Counted from the first letter of the stretch, positions 8,784-17,752 are shown. The stretch: DNA of 64,000 bases from Calothrix membranacea FACHB-236 (GCF_014696315.1 NZ_JACJPX010000001.1:237977-301976); one strand, 5' to 3'. Translations and numbers: made by a program. The notes: a model not told the origin generated them from the sequence alone.

Positions 8784-9536
8784 ATGGCAGTGAATACAAA
8801 AACATCAGAAGCAGCTAAAACAAATTTGCGTCAGGCGCTTGCGGCTTCTGGGGGAAATACGAAGGATAAAGAAGTAATAGCAGCGATTGAAAATCTTCAA
8901 TCGTTGAATCCAATAACAGCACCAGCTCGTAGTGATACCCTACTGGATAGTAATTGGTTGTTGATTAGTGCGCCCAATTTTCCGGGGGGAGAACAGCTTG
9001 CAGATGGAAGCTTTTCTTACACCCTTGGTCGTCTTGCTTTTAATATGTTTCAACCCACTGGATTAAAAGTTACTCTCCAGAGAGTTTCACAGCCTGTATT
9101 TTTGTTGGGTAATGGAGAACAGTATAGCCACGATATTGTTGTGGAGTTTACAACAATTGATGAGTCTGTCCCTAAATTAAATGGGATTGTTCGCAATCTG
9201 GGAGTTTGCCAGGTTGTTAGCGATACAACACTGCAAGTAGAATTTACTGGAGGAATATTACAGCCACAAGATAACCAGAACCTAGAAGAATGGAAAGCTG
9301 TATTTGGTAATCAACAACCTTCTGCGAGAAGAGGTTTTAAAGAAATTTTGATGTCTGGTTTTTTGAACCTAATGTTTGGTTTAGTTCCTCCCCAAGGAAT
9401 GAATCCTGATACCGGAGAAATTTCTTTTACTATGCGTCGTTCCCCGAAAGGGCGGTTAGAAATTCTCTATGTTGATGAGGAACTGAGAATTACTCGAGGG
9501 GAACGTGAAACTGTTTTAGTCAGTGAAAGACAGTGA
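8784..9536 (+). CDS. PAP/fibrillin family (plastid-lipid-associated) protein
   Basis: 250 aa. It begins with a helical part (TNLRQALAASGGN), then LDSNWLLISAPNFPGG and the C-terminal GRLEILYVDEELRITRG, the usual end of PAP/fibrillin proteins that bind lipophilic molecules at thylakoids and plastoglobules. No signal peptide or membrane segment is visible. It is 132 bp after the WD40 gene with a repeat-like spacer, so it may have its own promoter; no Zur box is seen. Confidence 0.85.
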   Translation: MAVNTKTSEAAKTNLRQALAASGGNTKDKEVIAAIENLQSLNPITAPARSDTLLDSNWLLISAPNFPGGEQLADGSFSYTLGRLAFNMFQPTGLKVTLQRVSQPVFLLGNGEQYSHDIVVEFTTIDESVPKLNGIVRNLGVCQVVSDTTLQVEFTGGILQPQDNQNLEEWKAVFGNQQPSARRGFKEILMSGFLNLMFGLVPPQGMNPDTGEISFTMRRSPKGRLEILYVDEELRITRGERETVLVSERQ

Positions 9537-9590
9537 ACAATTTCAGAGAATTTCAAATATTGTGATGGTAGATATCCTCATACTATACTT

Positions 9591-9691
9591 ATACCAAATC
9601 AAATTATGTTTGCTACACATCAATATATTCTAGAGGGCATGGCACTGCCATGCCCCTACCATCTGTCGCATTCTTTTTTCAAATTAGTATT
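9591..9691. mobile_element. MITE-like hairpin element, copy A
   Basis: About 100 bp bounded by ATACCAAAT and its degenerate complement (AATTAGTAT), with the core TCTAGAGGGCATGGCA and a palindrome GGGCATGGCA-C-TGCCATGCCC. Three more copies are at 16900, 51035 and 55790. Compared with them, this copy has A to T and T to A changes at paired stem positions, so the hairpin is kept. Confidence 0.8.
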
Positions 9692-9738
9692 ATGAATAAA
9701 TGTTGATAACAGCAAAATTAATCCTGGAAGCTTTTTGG

Positions 9739-11217
9739 TCAAAATTGACGTGACCAATCCTTGGGCCAGCGTTCAACTACGACTTTTGTTTGGGTGAAAA
9801 ATTCTACTGCGTGATTGCTTTGACCATGTAAATCGCCAAAAAAGCTTTCTTTCCAACCGCTAAAGGGAAAGAATGCCATTGGTGCAGCCACACCAATATT
9901 AATGCCAATATTACCAACCTCAGCTTCGTAGCGAAACTTACGGGCGGCTGCACCACTGCTGGTAAATAAACAAGCCATATTCCCATATTGACCGCTATTG
10001 ACGAAGGCGATCGCATCTTCAATAGTATTGACATGAATTAAGCTCAATACTGGGCCAAAAATCTCGGTACGGGCGATTTCTCCTGCAGGGTTGACGTTTT
10101 GCAGAATTGTCGGGCGAATAAAGTTACCTTGTTCGTAACCAGAAATCTGCGGTTTTCGTCCGTCAACTAAGAGATTTGCACCTTCTTCTACTCCCTGTTG
10201 AATTAATTGTTCTATGCGGGTTTGACTGCGAAGATCAATTACAGGCCCCATTTCTACACCTTGGTCTAAACCGTTACCGACTACACGCTTTTTGGCAGTT
10301 TCGGCCATAGCTTCTGTAAACGAGTCACGCGCATCTGCAACGGTAACAGCGATAGAAGCCGCTAAACAACGTTGTCCCGCACAGCCAAAAGCGCTATCAG
10401 CAGCGATGCGTGTAGTCATTTCGATATCTGCGTCTGGTAAAACAATCAAGGGATTTTTCGCCCCACCTTGACATTGCACCCGTTTACCATTGGCTGCGGC
10501 GCGACTATATATATATTTAGCTACAGGTGTGGAACCAACAAAACTAATTGCCCGAATTTGGGGATGATCTAAAATGGCATCGACCGTTTCCTTTGCACCA
10601 TTGACGAGATTGAGTACACCTTTGGGTAAACCAGTTTTTTCCACCAGTCCAAAGATTTTTTGCATTGTCAGCGGTACTTTTTCCGAAGGCTTAACAATGT
10701 AAGTATTGCCAGTTGCGATCGCATAGGGTAAAAACCAAAATGGAATCATCCCCGGAAAATTGAACGGACAAATCACCGCCGCCACTCCCAAGGGTTGACG
10801 AATCATCATCTCATCAATCCCTCTGGCAATATCTTCTAAATTTGTTCCCTGCATCATCATTGGTATACCACAGGCAACTTCGACATTTTCTATTGCCCGT
10901 CGCATCTCCCCTTGGGACTCCGCCAAAGTCTTACCGCATTCTAAGGTAACTGTGCGCGCCAAATCCTCAAAATTTTCTTCCAGCAGATTTTTGAGTTTGA
11001 ATAGATACTGCACTCTTTCTGCCGCTGGTGTGCGCCGCCATGTGACAAAAGCTGCTGCGGCGGCTGCAACTGCTTGATTGACTTCAGATGCAGGTGATAC
11101 AGGTACTTGAGCTAATATTTCTGCTGTCGCTGGGTTGATGACATCTAAATAATCTGTAGTATTAGATGCACACCATTGTCCGTTGATGTAGTTAGGTAAG
11201 GTGGGGGTTGTAGTCAC
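9739..11217 (-). CDS. mmsA: Methylmalonate-semialdehyde dehydrogenase (CoA-acylating), ALDH superfamily
   Basis: About 492 aa from the GTG at 11217. It oxidises methylmalonate or malonate semialdehyde to propionyl- or acetyl-CoA in valine, inositol or beta-alanine breakdown. It shows the ALDH features: [16 protein letters not shown] substrate loop, [18 protein letters not shown] for NAD, GAKN with QGG, and the catalytic cysteine in [14 protein letters not shown] at 11238 would give an N-terminal MNSERSD, but that segment comes from a dispersed repeat and GTG 11217 has a GGAG nine bases upstream. It stands alone on the minus strand. The family call is strong; the true substrate is less so. Confidence 0.88.
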   Translation of the reverse strand: MTTTPTLPNYINGQWCASNTTDYLDVINPATAEILAQVPVSPASEVNQAVAAAAAAFVTWRRTPAAERVQYLFKLKNLLEENFEDLARTVTLECGKTLAESQGEMRRAIENVEVACGIPMMMQGTNLEDIARGIDEMMIRQPLGVAAVICPFNFPGMIPFWFLPYAIATGNTYIVKPSEKVPLTMQKIFGLVEKTGLPKGVLNLVNGAKETVDAILDHPQIRAISFVGSTPVAKYIYSRAAANGKRVQCQGGAKNPLIVLPDADIEMTTRIAADSAFGCAGQRCLAASIAVTVADARDSFTEAMAETAKKRVVGNGLDQGVEMGPVIDLRSQTRIEQLIQQGVEEGANLLVDGRKPQISGYEQGNFIRPTILQNVNPAGEIARTEIFGPVLSLIHVNTIEDAIAFVNSGQYGNMACLFTSSGAAARKFRYEAEVGNIGINIGVAAPMAFFPFSGWKESFFGDLHGQSNHAVEFFTQTKVVVERWPKDWSRQF

Positions 11218-11263
11218 GTCGCTGCGCTCCGAATTCAAAATTCAAAATTCAAAATTCAAAATT
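11212..11263 (-). repeat. Start-codon-bearing dispersed repeat, copy 1
   Basis: On the minus strand: several AATTTTGA units, then GAATTCGGAGCGCAGCGACG and the GTGACT that starts mmsA. Related copies lie at the starts of the genes at 16240 and 42817. All share GTCAC-N-TCGCTGCG-like sequence on the plus strand. Confidence 0.8.
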
Positions 11264-11466
11264 AAAGAACTCCTCAGGATTGGGGAACTCGAGGCCCCCT
11301 CTGGGAATAAGGGGTAATGGGGATTAGGGATAAATTACTTCTGACTTTTGACCCTTGACTCTTGACACTTGACTCTTAAATCAGAAGATAGGTGTACCAG
11401 TTGCGTAAGTCCTGCATTATTTGATTTGGTATAAGTTAATAATTTCATAAATCATTGATGAATATA
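11264..11466. other. Intergenic, low-complexity
   Basis: Contains GGGGAAT/GGGGATT-type and TTGACCCTTGACTC-type short repeats common in this genome. No gene is visible. Confidence 0.6.
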
Positions 11467-11865
11467 CTATGGCAATAATCTTGCAAAAATTACACCTAAC
11501 TGAATACAGATAATTCCTAATATGGCACTACCTGCCCAATAACCAGTTGCAATTAATAAATTACCACTACGGATTAAGCCGATAGTATCTAAACCATAAG
11601 TAGAAAAAGTTGTATATGCTCCTAAAAATCCAGTTGCTACCATTAACTTGATTTCTGGAGAAATAATTTCCACTTTTTCTAGAGTTAAGGTGGCGAAAAA
11701 TCCCATCGCTAAACATCCGCTAAGATTAATAAAAAAAGTCCCATAGGGAAAACTAATGCCAAAGCGATTAGCAAACCACAATGTTAGATAATATCGGCTT
11801 AAAGCACCTGCGATCGCACCTAAACTAATGGCTATAGGATTACGTAAATTAGGGTCTTGGAGCAT
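11467..11865 (-). CDS. crcB: Fluoride exporter CrcB/FluC
   Basis: 132 aa with four hydrophobic segments. The family signature [15 protein letters not shown] and the earlier GALSRY and GTFFINLSG motifs (pore Asn and the Na+-site region) are present. FluC proteins form dual-topology dimers that export fluoride. A fluoride riboswitch was looked for upstream (11866-12032) and not found. Confidence 0.92.
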   Translation of the reverse strand: MLQDPNLRNPIAISLGAIAGALSRYYLTLWFANRFGISFPYGTFFINLSGCLAMGFFATLTLEKVEIISPEIKLMVATGFLGAYTTFSTYGLDTIGLIRSGNLLIATGYWAGSAILGIICIQLGVIFARLLP

Positions 11866-12032
11866 CTTACAAAACTAAGATGTTAAATTAGTAAATATAA
11901 TTATTTATACATCAAAAGAAAGAATTAATTTCATACTTTTAGTAGAAGTAGTGAGTTAGGTAATTTTTTAAGGTATAGCAAAAGCAGCAAAAATACTGCA
12001 ATTAGAATTATTCATGAATTAAGCGTAAAAGC

Positions 12033-12401
12033 ATGACAACTACTACAAATTACCAATCTCTGATTGATAATTGCATTCAAAATTGTCTTGATTGTGTACG
12101 CGATTGCGAAAACTGTGCTGATGCTTGTTTACATAGCGATATGGTACAGATGATGGCTGAATGTATCAAGCTGTGCCAAGACTGCGCTGATACTTGTACA
12201 CTCTGCACTCGGTTGATGGCACGCAATTCGCCTTTGTATCCTCATCTGTGTAATTTATGCGCGGAAGCTTGCGATCGCTGCGGTAGAGAATGTGATAAAC
12301 ATCACCATGACCATTGCCGACGCTGTGCTGCATCTTGTCACCGTTGTGCTGATTCTTGCCGCCAATTAGCTAGTGCGATCGCCAGTACAAGTAAAATTTG
12401 A
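12033..12401 (+). CDS. Csp-type four-helix copper-storage protein (DUF326)
   Basis: 122 aa with 21 cysteines in repeated CxxC and CxxxC spacings along helices (NCIQNCLDCVRDCENCADAC and similar), plus a KHHHDHCRRC segment. This is the pattern of cytosolic Csp3-like proteins, whose bundle core is lined with thiols binding many Cu(I) ions. There is no signal peptide, supporting a cytosolic form. It lies 167 bp from the divergent crcB. A recognised Cu operator is not evident. Confidence 0.88.
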   Translation: MTTTTNYQSLIDNCIQNCLDCVRDCENCADACLHSDMVQMMAECIKLCQDCADTCTLCTRLMARNSPLYPHLCNLCAEACDRCGRECDKHHHDHCRRCAASCHRCADSCRQLASAIASTSKI

Positions 12402-12702
12402 AAATTTCCTAGTGAGGTTCTCAGCCCTCAAATTAAGGGCTAAAGTCCTGACTAAGTATTTATTGAGTATGACAATACTTAATTCTTAATAAAGAAGTAA
12501 TTTATAATACAGTACTTTTTTCCCAAGAATTATATAAAAGCAAAGCTAATAGTATTTTTGCAACTTTAGTGGGAAAACCGTACTGAATTGGAGCGTAATT
12601 TCTACCTGTAAAATACCTATTTAGGTGGTTAAAATCATAGTACGGCTTGAGTAATGCTGTTGTTTAAAATATCAATTACAGCATTAGTAGGAGAGCAAAA
12701 AT
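12402..12702. other. Intergenic with two inverted repeats
   Basis: CAGTACTTTTTTCCC (12510) and GGGAAAACCGTACTG (12571-12585) form a 15-base inverted repeat with two mismatches around a 47-base AT-rich loop, a small MITE-like unit. TAATGCTGT (12652-12660) and ACAGCATTA (12678-12686) form a second stem just before the htpX ribosome binding site. Confidence 0.55.
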
Positions 12703-13572
12703 ATGGGAAATCAATTCAAAACTTTAGTATTGTTAGCTACTCTTAGTGGCTTATTAATTGCAATTAGTTACTGGATAATTGGCGGCAGTACTGGGTTAAT
12801 TATAGGTATTGGTTTAGCAGCAGTCACAAACCTCTTTTCCTGGTATCAATCAGATAAAATTGCGTTGGCTGTATATCGCGCCCAACCTGTAAGTGAAGCA
12901 GAAGCACCGGGACTTTATCGGATGGTGCAAAAGTTATCTAAGCGGGCAAATATACCCATGCCAGGAGTTTATATCGTCCCTAGCCAAACTGCTAATGCTT
13001 TCGCTACAGGACGCGATCCAGAACATGCGGCTGTTGCTGTTACAGAAGGAATTTTGCAGATATTACCAGAGGATGAACTCGAAGGCGTAATTGCCCACGA
13101 ACTCACCCACATTATTAATCGTGACACCCTAACACAAGCTGTTGCAGCCACAATCGCTGGTGCAATTTCATTCTTGGCACAAATGGTAAGTTACAGCTTA
13201 TGGTTTGGCGGTGGTTCACGAGATAATGATAGAGGTGGAAATCCTTTAGGTGTTTTATTAACAGTATTACTTGCACCTTTAGCTGCCACAATTATTCAGT
13301 TAGGTATCTCACGTACCAGAGAATTTTCTGCTGATGCTGGTGCTGCAAGACTAACTGGTAATCCTCGTGCTTTAGCCAAAGCATTGCAACGTTTAGAAGC
13401 TACAGCTAGACAGTTACCTTTAGATGCTAATCCAGCTTTTGAGCCATTATTAATTATCAATCCCATTTCTGGAAAGTTTCTCGGTAACTTGTTTTCTAGC
13501 CATCCTGCTACTGAGGATCGTGTTGAGCATTTACTCAAATTAGAGCAACAATTGGTAACTACAACTTATTAG
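12703..13572 (+). CDS. htpX: HtpX-family membrane zinc metalloprotease (M48)
   Basis: 289 aa. Two N-terminal hydrophobic segments (about 8-50), the zinc motif HELTH in VIAHELTHIINRDT, a further pair of membrane segments (about 145-210), and the third zinc ligand region SADAGAARL. HtpX degrades damaged membrane proteins together with FtsH, which is also in this window. AGTAGGAGAG precedes the ATG. The upstream stem ending next to the ribosome binding site could affect translation. Confidence 0.93.
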   Translation: MGNQFKTLVLLATLSGLLIAISYWIIGGSTGLIIGIGLAAVTNLFSWYQSDKIALAVYRAQPVSEAEAPGLYRMVQKLSKRANIPMPGVYIVPSQTANAFATGRDPEHAAVAVTEGILQILPEDELEGVIAHELTHIINRDTLTQAVAATIAGAISFLAQMVSYSLWFGGGSRDNDRGGNPLGVLLTVLLAPLAATIIQLGISRTREFSADAGAARLTGNPRALAKALQRLEATARQLPLDANPAFEPLLIINPISGKFLGNLFSSHPATEDRVEHLLKLEQQLVTTTY

Positions 13573-13586
13573 GTTGAAGTCGAAAG

Positions 13587-13620
13587 TGGGAGAGACGCAA
13601 TTAATCGCGTCTGTACTCAA
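13587..13620. repeat. Dispersed palindromic repeat (GAGACGCGATTAATCGCGTC family)
   Basis: GAGACGCAATTAATCGCGTC then TGTACTCAAA. Relatives are at about 31404, 42908-42990 (two), 43985-44060 (two, inside pabB) and 46688 (reverse). Confidence 0.8.
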
Positions 13621-13703
13621 AAGTCAAATTATTGATGGCTAATTAGTACAGGGTGCAATTCTTAATTGGATAAGAAAATTTGCAATTTAAGGATGTTTTA
13701 GCT

Positions 13704-14102
13704 ATGACTGACAACAACTTTGAATCAACAGTAGTAGTAGAAATTAGTTCTCAAACTCACGAATTAGTAGAAACTGAAATGGCTGGCGAAACTGATGAAG
13801 TGAAGCGCGAAACTAAAGCATTAATTGAAGCACTCAAAAGACGCGCCCAAACTGAAGCCGAGTCAGCAGGTACTCTTACCCGCGAAACTTATTTAAACGC
13901 TGTACGCCAAGCACGGGAAGCTTTAGAAGGGGAAAAACTCATAGAACGCGATCGCATTGAACGTTCTTGGGCGGTAATGCAGGATGAAGCTGAAAAAAAT
14001 TGGCACCTGCTAATTAAAGAGATTACAGGATTTGGCGATCGCGTGCAAAGTGCCGCTAAAGCTGCTTGGGAAGCCTTCAACGCCCCTCGTTCTCAAAGTT
14101 AA
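13704..14102 (+). CDS. Conserved hypothetical charged helical protein
   Basis: 132 aa from the ATG at 13704, which has AAGGA 10 bases upstream; an in-frame TTG at 13680 is less likely. The sequence is rich in Glu, Lys and Ala and predicted helical (TKALIEALKRRAQTEAESAG, LNAVRQAREALEGEKLIERD), with a C-terminal amphipathic segment GFGDRVQSAAKAAWEAF. No known domain is recognised and there is no membrane segment. It follows htpX on the same strand and could be a small structural or stress protein. Confidence 0.7.
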   Translation: MTDNNFESTVVVEISSQTHELVETEMAGETDEVKRETKALIEALKRRAQTEAESAGTLTRETYLNAVRQAREALEGEKLIERDRIERSWAVMQDEAEKNWHLLIKEITGFGDRVQSAAKAAWEAFNAPRSQS

Positions 14103-14192
14103 TCAGATATACAAACTCTGAGGAGAATTACTACCTACTCTAAATTTGAAGAAAGGTAGATTCACTAATAGCAATTAGAATAGAATAAATGG

Positions 14193-14309
14193 GTAAGGGC
14201 ACAACAATGTTGTGCCCTTACAAATAGTTTATATTTTATGCTGAAATCCTCTGATTAATACTCCATCTAAAAAGATTAGTAGGATGCGTTAGCGATAGCG
14301 TAACGCATC
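14193..14309. repeat. Two palindromic dispersed repeats
   Basis: GTAAGGGCACAACA and TGTTGTGCCCTTAC around a single A (14193-14221) form a perfect 14-bp stem. GATGCGTTA and TAACGCATC (14283-14309) form a second hairpin around GCGATAGCG; an identical copy of the latter is at about 50979-51004. Confidence 0.8.
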
Positions 14310-14402
14310 ATTAACAAAGTTTTGCGTGCGTTACTGAGATTTTTTCAAAAAGCAAATCGGATTCCTCTATTTTCTGCTGAAATACTCTCATCAATACTCC
14401 AA

Positions 14403-14828
14403 TCAAAAAGAGAACTTATAGGAAATATTTCCTTCTTCATCCACTTCAAAAGCCGCATTAAGTTCTTGAGCTTTTTCATCTAAATATTGTTTAGAAGACT
14501 GAATTGAAATATCAGCATTTTTTGCCATTTGTAATACTGTGATTCTGCCAGCATTGCTCTCGACTAATGCTAAAAAAAAGAACTCAAGACGCTGTTGCTC
14601 TGATGCGAGAATTAATGCTTTTTCTTTTCTATTCTGCTGGACTAAAGACCAAGTCAACCATCCTCCGATCATGGTTGAGGGAAGAGTCAAAATAGTTAAA
14701 GCCGCTATTGCATCATTCTTATCTTTTTCAGTAGTTTTGGGATTGAGAATATCAATCATCATTGCGGCAGAAAAGGGAATACCAAATAATAAAAAACATA
14801 CAGCTAAAAATTTTTTGACTAATTTCAT
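14403..14828 (-). CDS. Hypothetical membrane protein with C-terminal cytosolic domain
   Basis: 141 aa from MKLVKKF (14828); an upstream in-frame ATG at 14846 adds six residues. Two hydrophobic segments (about 5-25 and 42-63 in MKL numbering) are followed by a charged linker and a domain LALVESNAGRITVLQMAKNA with SIQSSKQYLDEKAQELNA. That part resembles a winged-helix arrangement, as in small cyanobacterial membrane proteins with a helix-turn-helix-like tail. Function is unknown. Confidence 0.65.
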   Translation of the reverse strand: MKLVKKFLAVCFLLFGIPFSAAMMIDILNPKTTEKDKNDAIAALTILTLPSTMIGGWLTWSLVQQNRKEKALILASEQQRLEFFFLALVESNAGRITVLQMAKNADISIQSSKQYLDEKAQELNAAFEVDEEGNISYKFSF

Positions 14829-15229
14829 AAAAATAGCTGAAGTCAAAAATGATACTTATATTATATTCTCTATTTCTGAGTGAATATGTAATTTATTACT
14901 TAATATTATATCCAATGATTCAATAAAAGCTTGGGTAGAGCAAGGTAAGAGGCTATTTATAAAGGTAGGGTGTGTTACGGCTGTGCAAGGATTTCGGACT
15001 TAGAGACAATGAAATTTAGCCGTAACGCACCATCTTTGTTGATGCCGTACTTTCTGCTAACGCATCCTACAATTTAAGGTATACTTTATAAATTATCTCT
15101 AAAGAGCATAAATATTATCTCAGTACTATCTCGTAGTATTGCTATGAATTAAAACAAAAATTAGCATAAGTAAGACTAGACACACTGGTGCTAGTGTGCG
15201 ATCGCATCAAGCCGAAGGTAAAATTTGTA
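14829..15229. other. Intergenic with repeat fragments
   Basis: No gene. A GTAGGGTGTGTTACGGC element (14966-15020 and onward to CGCATCCTAC near 15071) belongs to the same palindromic family as those at 16554 and 48229. Confidence 0.55.
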
Positions 15230-16240
15230 CTAGCGTGGTTTAATGCACTTAAGGCGATCGCAACCTAAATGTTGAGTCATCATTGCAGATAATTGTTGAG
15301 AAGCTAAACCATCGATGTTTAATTCTCGCTTAATTTGCTCATAGCCTTCTCCCTGCACTATTCTATTTGCCATTTGCTGAAACTGTGTCCAAGTTAAATC
15401 ACTTTCCACAAATGCTTTAGCGAGAGTAATTACTAATTCCTCATAATCATTATCTTCCAGTTTTGTCATCATCCGGTGTTCAATTTGTAGCGAATCATCA
15501 AAGCAGTAATACCAAGACTTTGGTTGTTGCTGGAGTACATTTATAAAAAAATCTTGCTGTTTAGAAAGACTCACAGCACGATCAGCTTCACTACAAACCA
15601 TTAATATCGGAGCAGCAACAGAATTTTGAGCCTGTTTTACTAGCTTCTGTCCTAATTCTAGAAATATGCGTAATGCAGGAAGCTGAAAACCTTTATAGCC
15701 AAAATTACCAGATGCGTCTTTGTTGAACCATTCAAAGTAAATCGGTAAAATTTTAATTAGCCAATCGAATATTAACTGATGACTAGCTAAATAAGGTGTG
15801 AACAATAAAGCGCGATCAATTAACTGGGGATACTCTAAAGCTAACCAAGCTGCTAATGTTCCACCTGTTGATAATCCACCCACTACTACTTCCTTACCTA
15901 AAGTTTTGGCTATCTCTAACCAATCCAGCACAAATTGTTGATAAGTCTGAATGTTTGTAGGAAGTGGCGGCGGATTTTTTCGGTTCCATTCACCTGAGAG
16001 TCCATGACCGGGTTGTAAAGGAACTAAAACGTTGTATCCTTGATGAAAAAAAGCTTTACCAATTGGCTCAAATTGATAAGGCCCAGCTGTAAAGCCATGC
16101 AAGAATATACATACTTTGTCAGTGGCGTGAGAATGAACAAAGAATTTTGAACGACAAGCTTCATTTTTGAGTCCAATTATAGACTCTGATTGATGAATTT
16201 CCTCAAGTATATCTGCTGTCTTCTGCATATTAATTGTCAC
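15230..16240 (-). CDS. Alpha/beta hydrolase (carboxylesterase/lipase-like)
   Basis: About 336 aa from GTG 16240. The core shows FLHGFTAGPYQFEPIG (oxyanion region), PLQPGHGLSGEW, the nucleophile elbow GLSTGGTLAAWLA, the acid region CSEADRAVS and the late His in QIEHRMM. A lid-like insert (about 175-230) and a C-terminal helical tail follow. The segment MNLEQRG before the GTG derives from a dispersed repeat; MQKTADIL four codons further on is another possible start. Esterase or monoacylglycerol lipase-like activity is likely; substrate unknown. Confidence 0.82.
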   Translation of the reverse strand: MTINMQKTADILEEIHQSESIIGLKNEACRSKFFVHSHATDKVCIFLHGFTAGPYQFEPIGKAFFHQGYNVLVPLQPGHGLSGEWNRKNPPPLPTNIQTYQQFVLDWLEIAKTLGKEVVVGGLSTGGTLAAWLALEYPQLIDRALLFTPYLASHQLIFDWLIKILPIYFEWFNKDASGNFGYKGFQLPALRIFLELGQKLVKQAQNSVAAPILMVCSEADRAVSLSKQQDFFINVLQQQPKSWYYCFDDSLQIEHRMMTKLEDNDYEELVITLAKAFVESDLTWTQFQQMANRIVQGEGYEQIKRELNIDGLASQQLSAMMTQHLGCDRLKCIKPR

Positions 16241-16269
16241 GCCTCTTTGCTCCAGATTCAAAATTAATA
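16232..16269 (-). repeat. Start-codon-bearing dispersed repeat, copy 2
   Basis: Minus strand TTGAATCTGGAGCAAAGAGG then CGTGACA, related to copy 1 at 11212-11263 and copy 3 at 42810-42863. GGAG sits nine bases before the GTG. Confidence 0.7.
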
Positions 16270-16489
16270 ATTTCCATAAATAAATTCAAGTAACTCAATT
16301 ATTTTGTGGTTGAGTCCTCTTTCAATAAACTGATTTTTGAATGTATTGCTGTATAATTTACCTCAACAATATCAGTAGGCACATCCAACTAACGTAGTAA
16401 TTTATTTGTAATTTATAGCGACTGTCTTAAAAATTAAGCGATCGCAAAAGGGCGTGGAATGGCACTGACTTAAGCAAAAGTGGCTGCCC

Positions 16490-16522
16490 AGATCCCCGAC
16501 TTTTTGAAAAAGTCGGGGATCT
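16490..16522. repeat. Perfect hairpin repeat
   Basis: AGATCCCCGACTTTTT and its complement AAAAAGTCGGGGATCT around a central G: a 16-bp stem with almost no loop. This is a common Nostocales dispersed repeat. The GTAGGGTGTGTTACGCC element follows at 16554. Confidence 0.8.
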
Positions 16523-16652
16523 AAATCTCGCTAAAGTAAGTGACATTTGTCCGTAGGGTGTGTTACGCCGTAGGCTAACGCACCTTGAATTGTCGATGGG
16601 GTGTAGCCCGCCTTTAGCATCGCCAAGAAAATTTAGTCATCAAGGTTACAAC

Positions 16653-16850
16653 ATTAAGAACAAAACCTTGACCATTAAGAACAAAACCTCGACCATTAAG
16701 AACAAAACCTCGACCATTAAGAACAAAACCTCGACCATTAAGAACAAAACCTCGACCATTAAGAACAAAACCTTGACCCTTAAGAACAAAACCTCGACTA
16801 TTAAGAACAAAACCTTGACCATTAAGAACAAAACCTTGACCATTAAGAAT
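16653..16850. repeat. 21-bp tandem repeat array 1
   Basis: Nine full units and a partial one, each exactly 21 bp, beginning ATTAAGAACAAAACC and ending TCGACC or TTGACC; variation is nearly confined to one T/C position. A period of 21 is two turns of B-DNA and also seven codons, so most frames stay open without being convincing genes. The array stands 299 bp upstream of the small gene at 17150, with MITE copy B in between. Confidence 0.93.
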
Positions 16851-16899
16851 TAAAATTGAAGCGATCGCTCTTTAGGAAAAACTTTTTGGTTTACTCTTA

Positions 16900-17007
16900 A
16901 TACCATTTCACTAAAACCCTGATACATATAGATTTTGCGTAGGGGCAAGGCACTGCCTTGCCCTCTAGAATATATTGATGTGTCGCAAACATTATTTAAA
17001 TTGGTAT
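16900..17007. mobile_element. MITE-like hairpin element, copy B
   Basis: Opposite orientation to copy A. The core GGGCAAGGCA-C-TGCCTTGCCC is followed by TCTAGAATATATTGATGTGT and ends AAATTGGTAT. It lies between tandem array 1 and the gene at 17150. Confidence 0.8.
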
Positions 17008-17149
17008 AAAATAACACTCAATAGTGAAATTCATAGAAATCACGGACATCAATAAAAAGTTTTGTCAAAAAAATTGCTATTTTTGCTGAACTAGAATCTA
17101 GCTCAATTGAGGCAAACTAGCTATATAAATGTCTTAAAGGAGTAAATAT

Positions 17150-17545
17150 ATGACTCGCAAGAAACGTACATCCCGGATTCTACAAAAAGCTGAGTTTAGA
17201 GTCGCTGGAATCAAAGCTATTGATCCAAACATAGCATTTGATGATAATTACAACTTACAAAATCTGACTCAATTAATACAGCAGTTTCACATGATGCTTG
17301 ATGAATATAATGATTCTATGGCTGTAATTGAATCTTCTAGAACCAAACTTGACGAGATGGAAAAAATCATCGGTAATATTTCCGATAAAATGCTGGCTGG
17401 GGTTGGTTTTAAGTATGGCAAAGACAGCAATGAATATGAGCTTGCTGGTGGCATTAAACTAAGCGAACGTGTCCGCAAAAGCAGATTAACCCGCTTAAAA
17501 AATAGCGCAGAGAAAACAGCAGATACTAATGTAGTAACAGCCTAG
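17150..17545 (+). CDS. Small conserved protein paired with a 21-bp array (paralogue of 48905-49270)
   Basis: 131 aa with a strong AAAGGAG before the ATG. The N-terminus is basic (MTRKKRTSRILQKAEFR), the middle is helical and probably coiled coil (about 35-80), and a conserved block DKMLAGVGFKYGKDSNEYEL is followed by AGG and a basic RVRKSR segment. The protein at 48905-49270 shares KAE-R near the start, S-KML--V--YGK-S-EY--AGG and the basic end, so the two are clear paralogues. Both have a 21-bp tandem array upstream. The charge pattern would suit DNA or RNA binding. No known family is recognised. Confidence 0.8.
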   Translation: MTRKKRTSRILQKAEFRVAGIKAIDPNIAFDDNYNLQNLTQLIQQFHMMLDEYNDSMAVIESSRTKLDEMEKIIGNISDKMLAGVGFKYGKDSNEYELAGGIKLSERVRKSRLTRLKNSAEKTADTNVVTA

Positions 17546-17654
17546 CACCGCTGCACGGAAGTCAGACTTCCAATTAAAACAATACCCACGGGGGTAGGGG
17601 CACGGCACCGCTCATTGGTGTCAACTTAACGTGAAACCCGCTTAGTTGCAAGGT

Positions 17655-17752
17655 TTTTGCCCTCACCCCCAGCCCCTCTCCCTCAGGGAGAGGGGAGCAA
17701 GAGATTCAATTCCCCTTCTCCCTGAGGGAGAAGGGGTTAGGGGATGAGGGCG
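17655..17752. repeat. Inverted GC-rich dispersed repeat
   Basis: GCCCTCACCCCCAGCCCCTC with CTCCCTCAGGGAGAG, followed by CTCCCTGAGGGAGAAGG and GGGGATGAGGGC, gives a long imperfect hairpin. This family is widespread in filamentous cyanobacteria. Confidence 0.75.

Noticed and set aside
11866..12032. Fluoride riboswitch upstream of crcB
   Set aside because: The conserved blocks of that motif were not found.
16653..16850. CRISPR array
   Set aside because: Units are directly adjacent without unique spacers and no cas genes are in the window; the same holds for 49449-49679.
16560..16853. Open frames through tandem array 1 on both strands (IKNKTST and MVEVLFL heptads)
   Set aside because: A 21-bp period keeps several frames open at once; no ribosome binding site and trivial composition.
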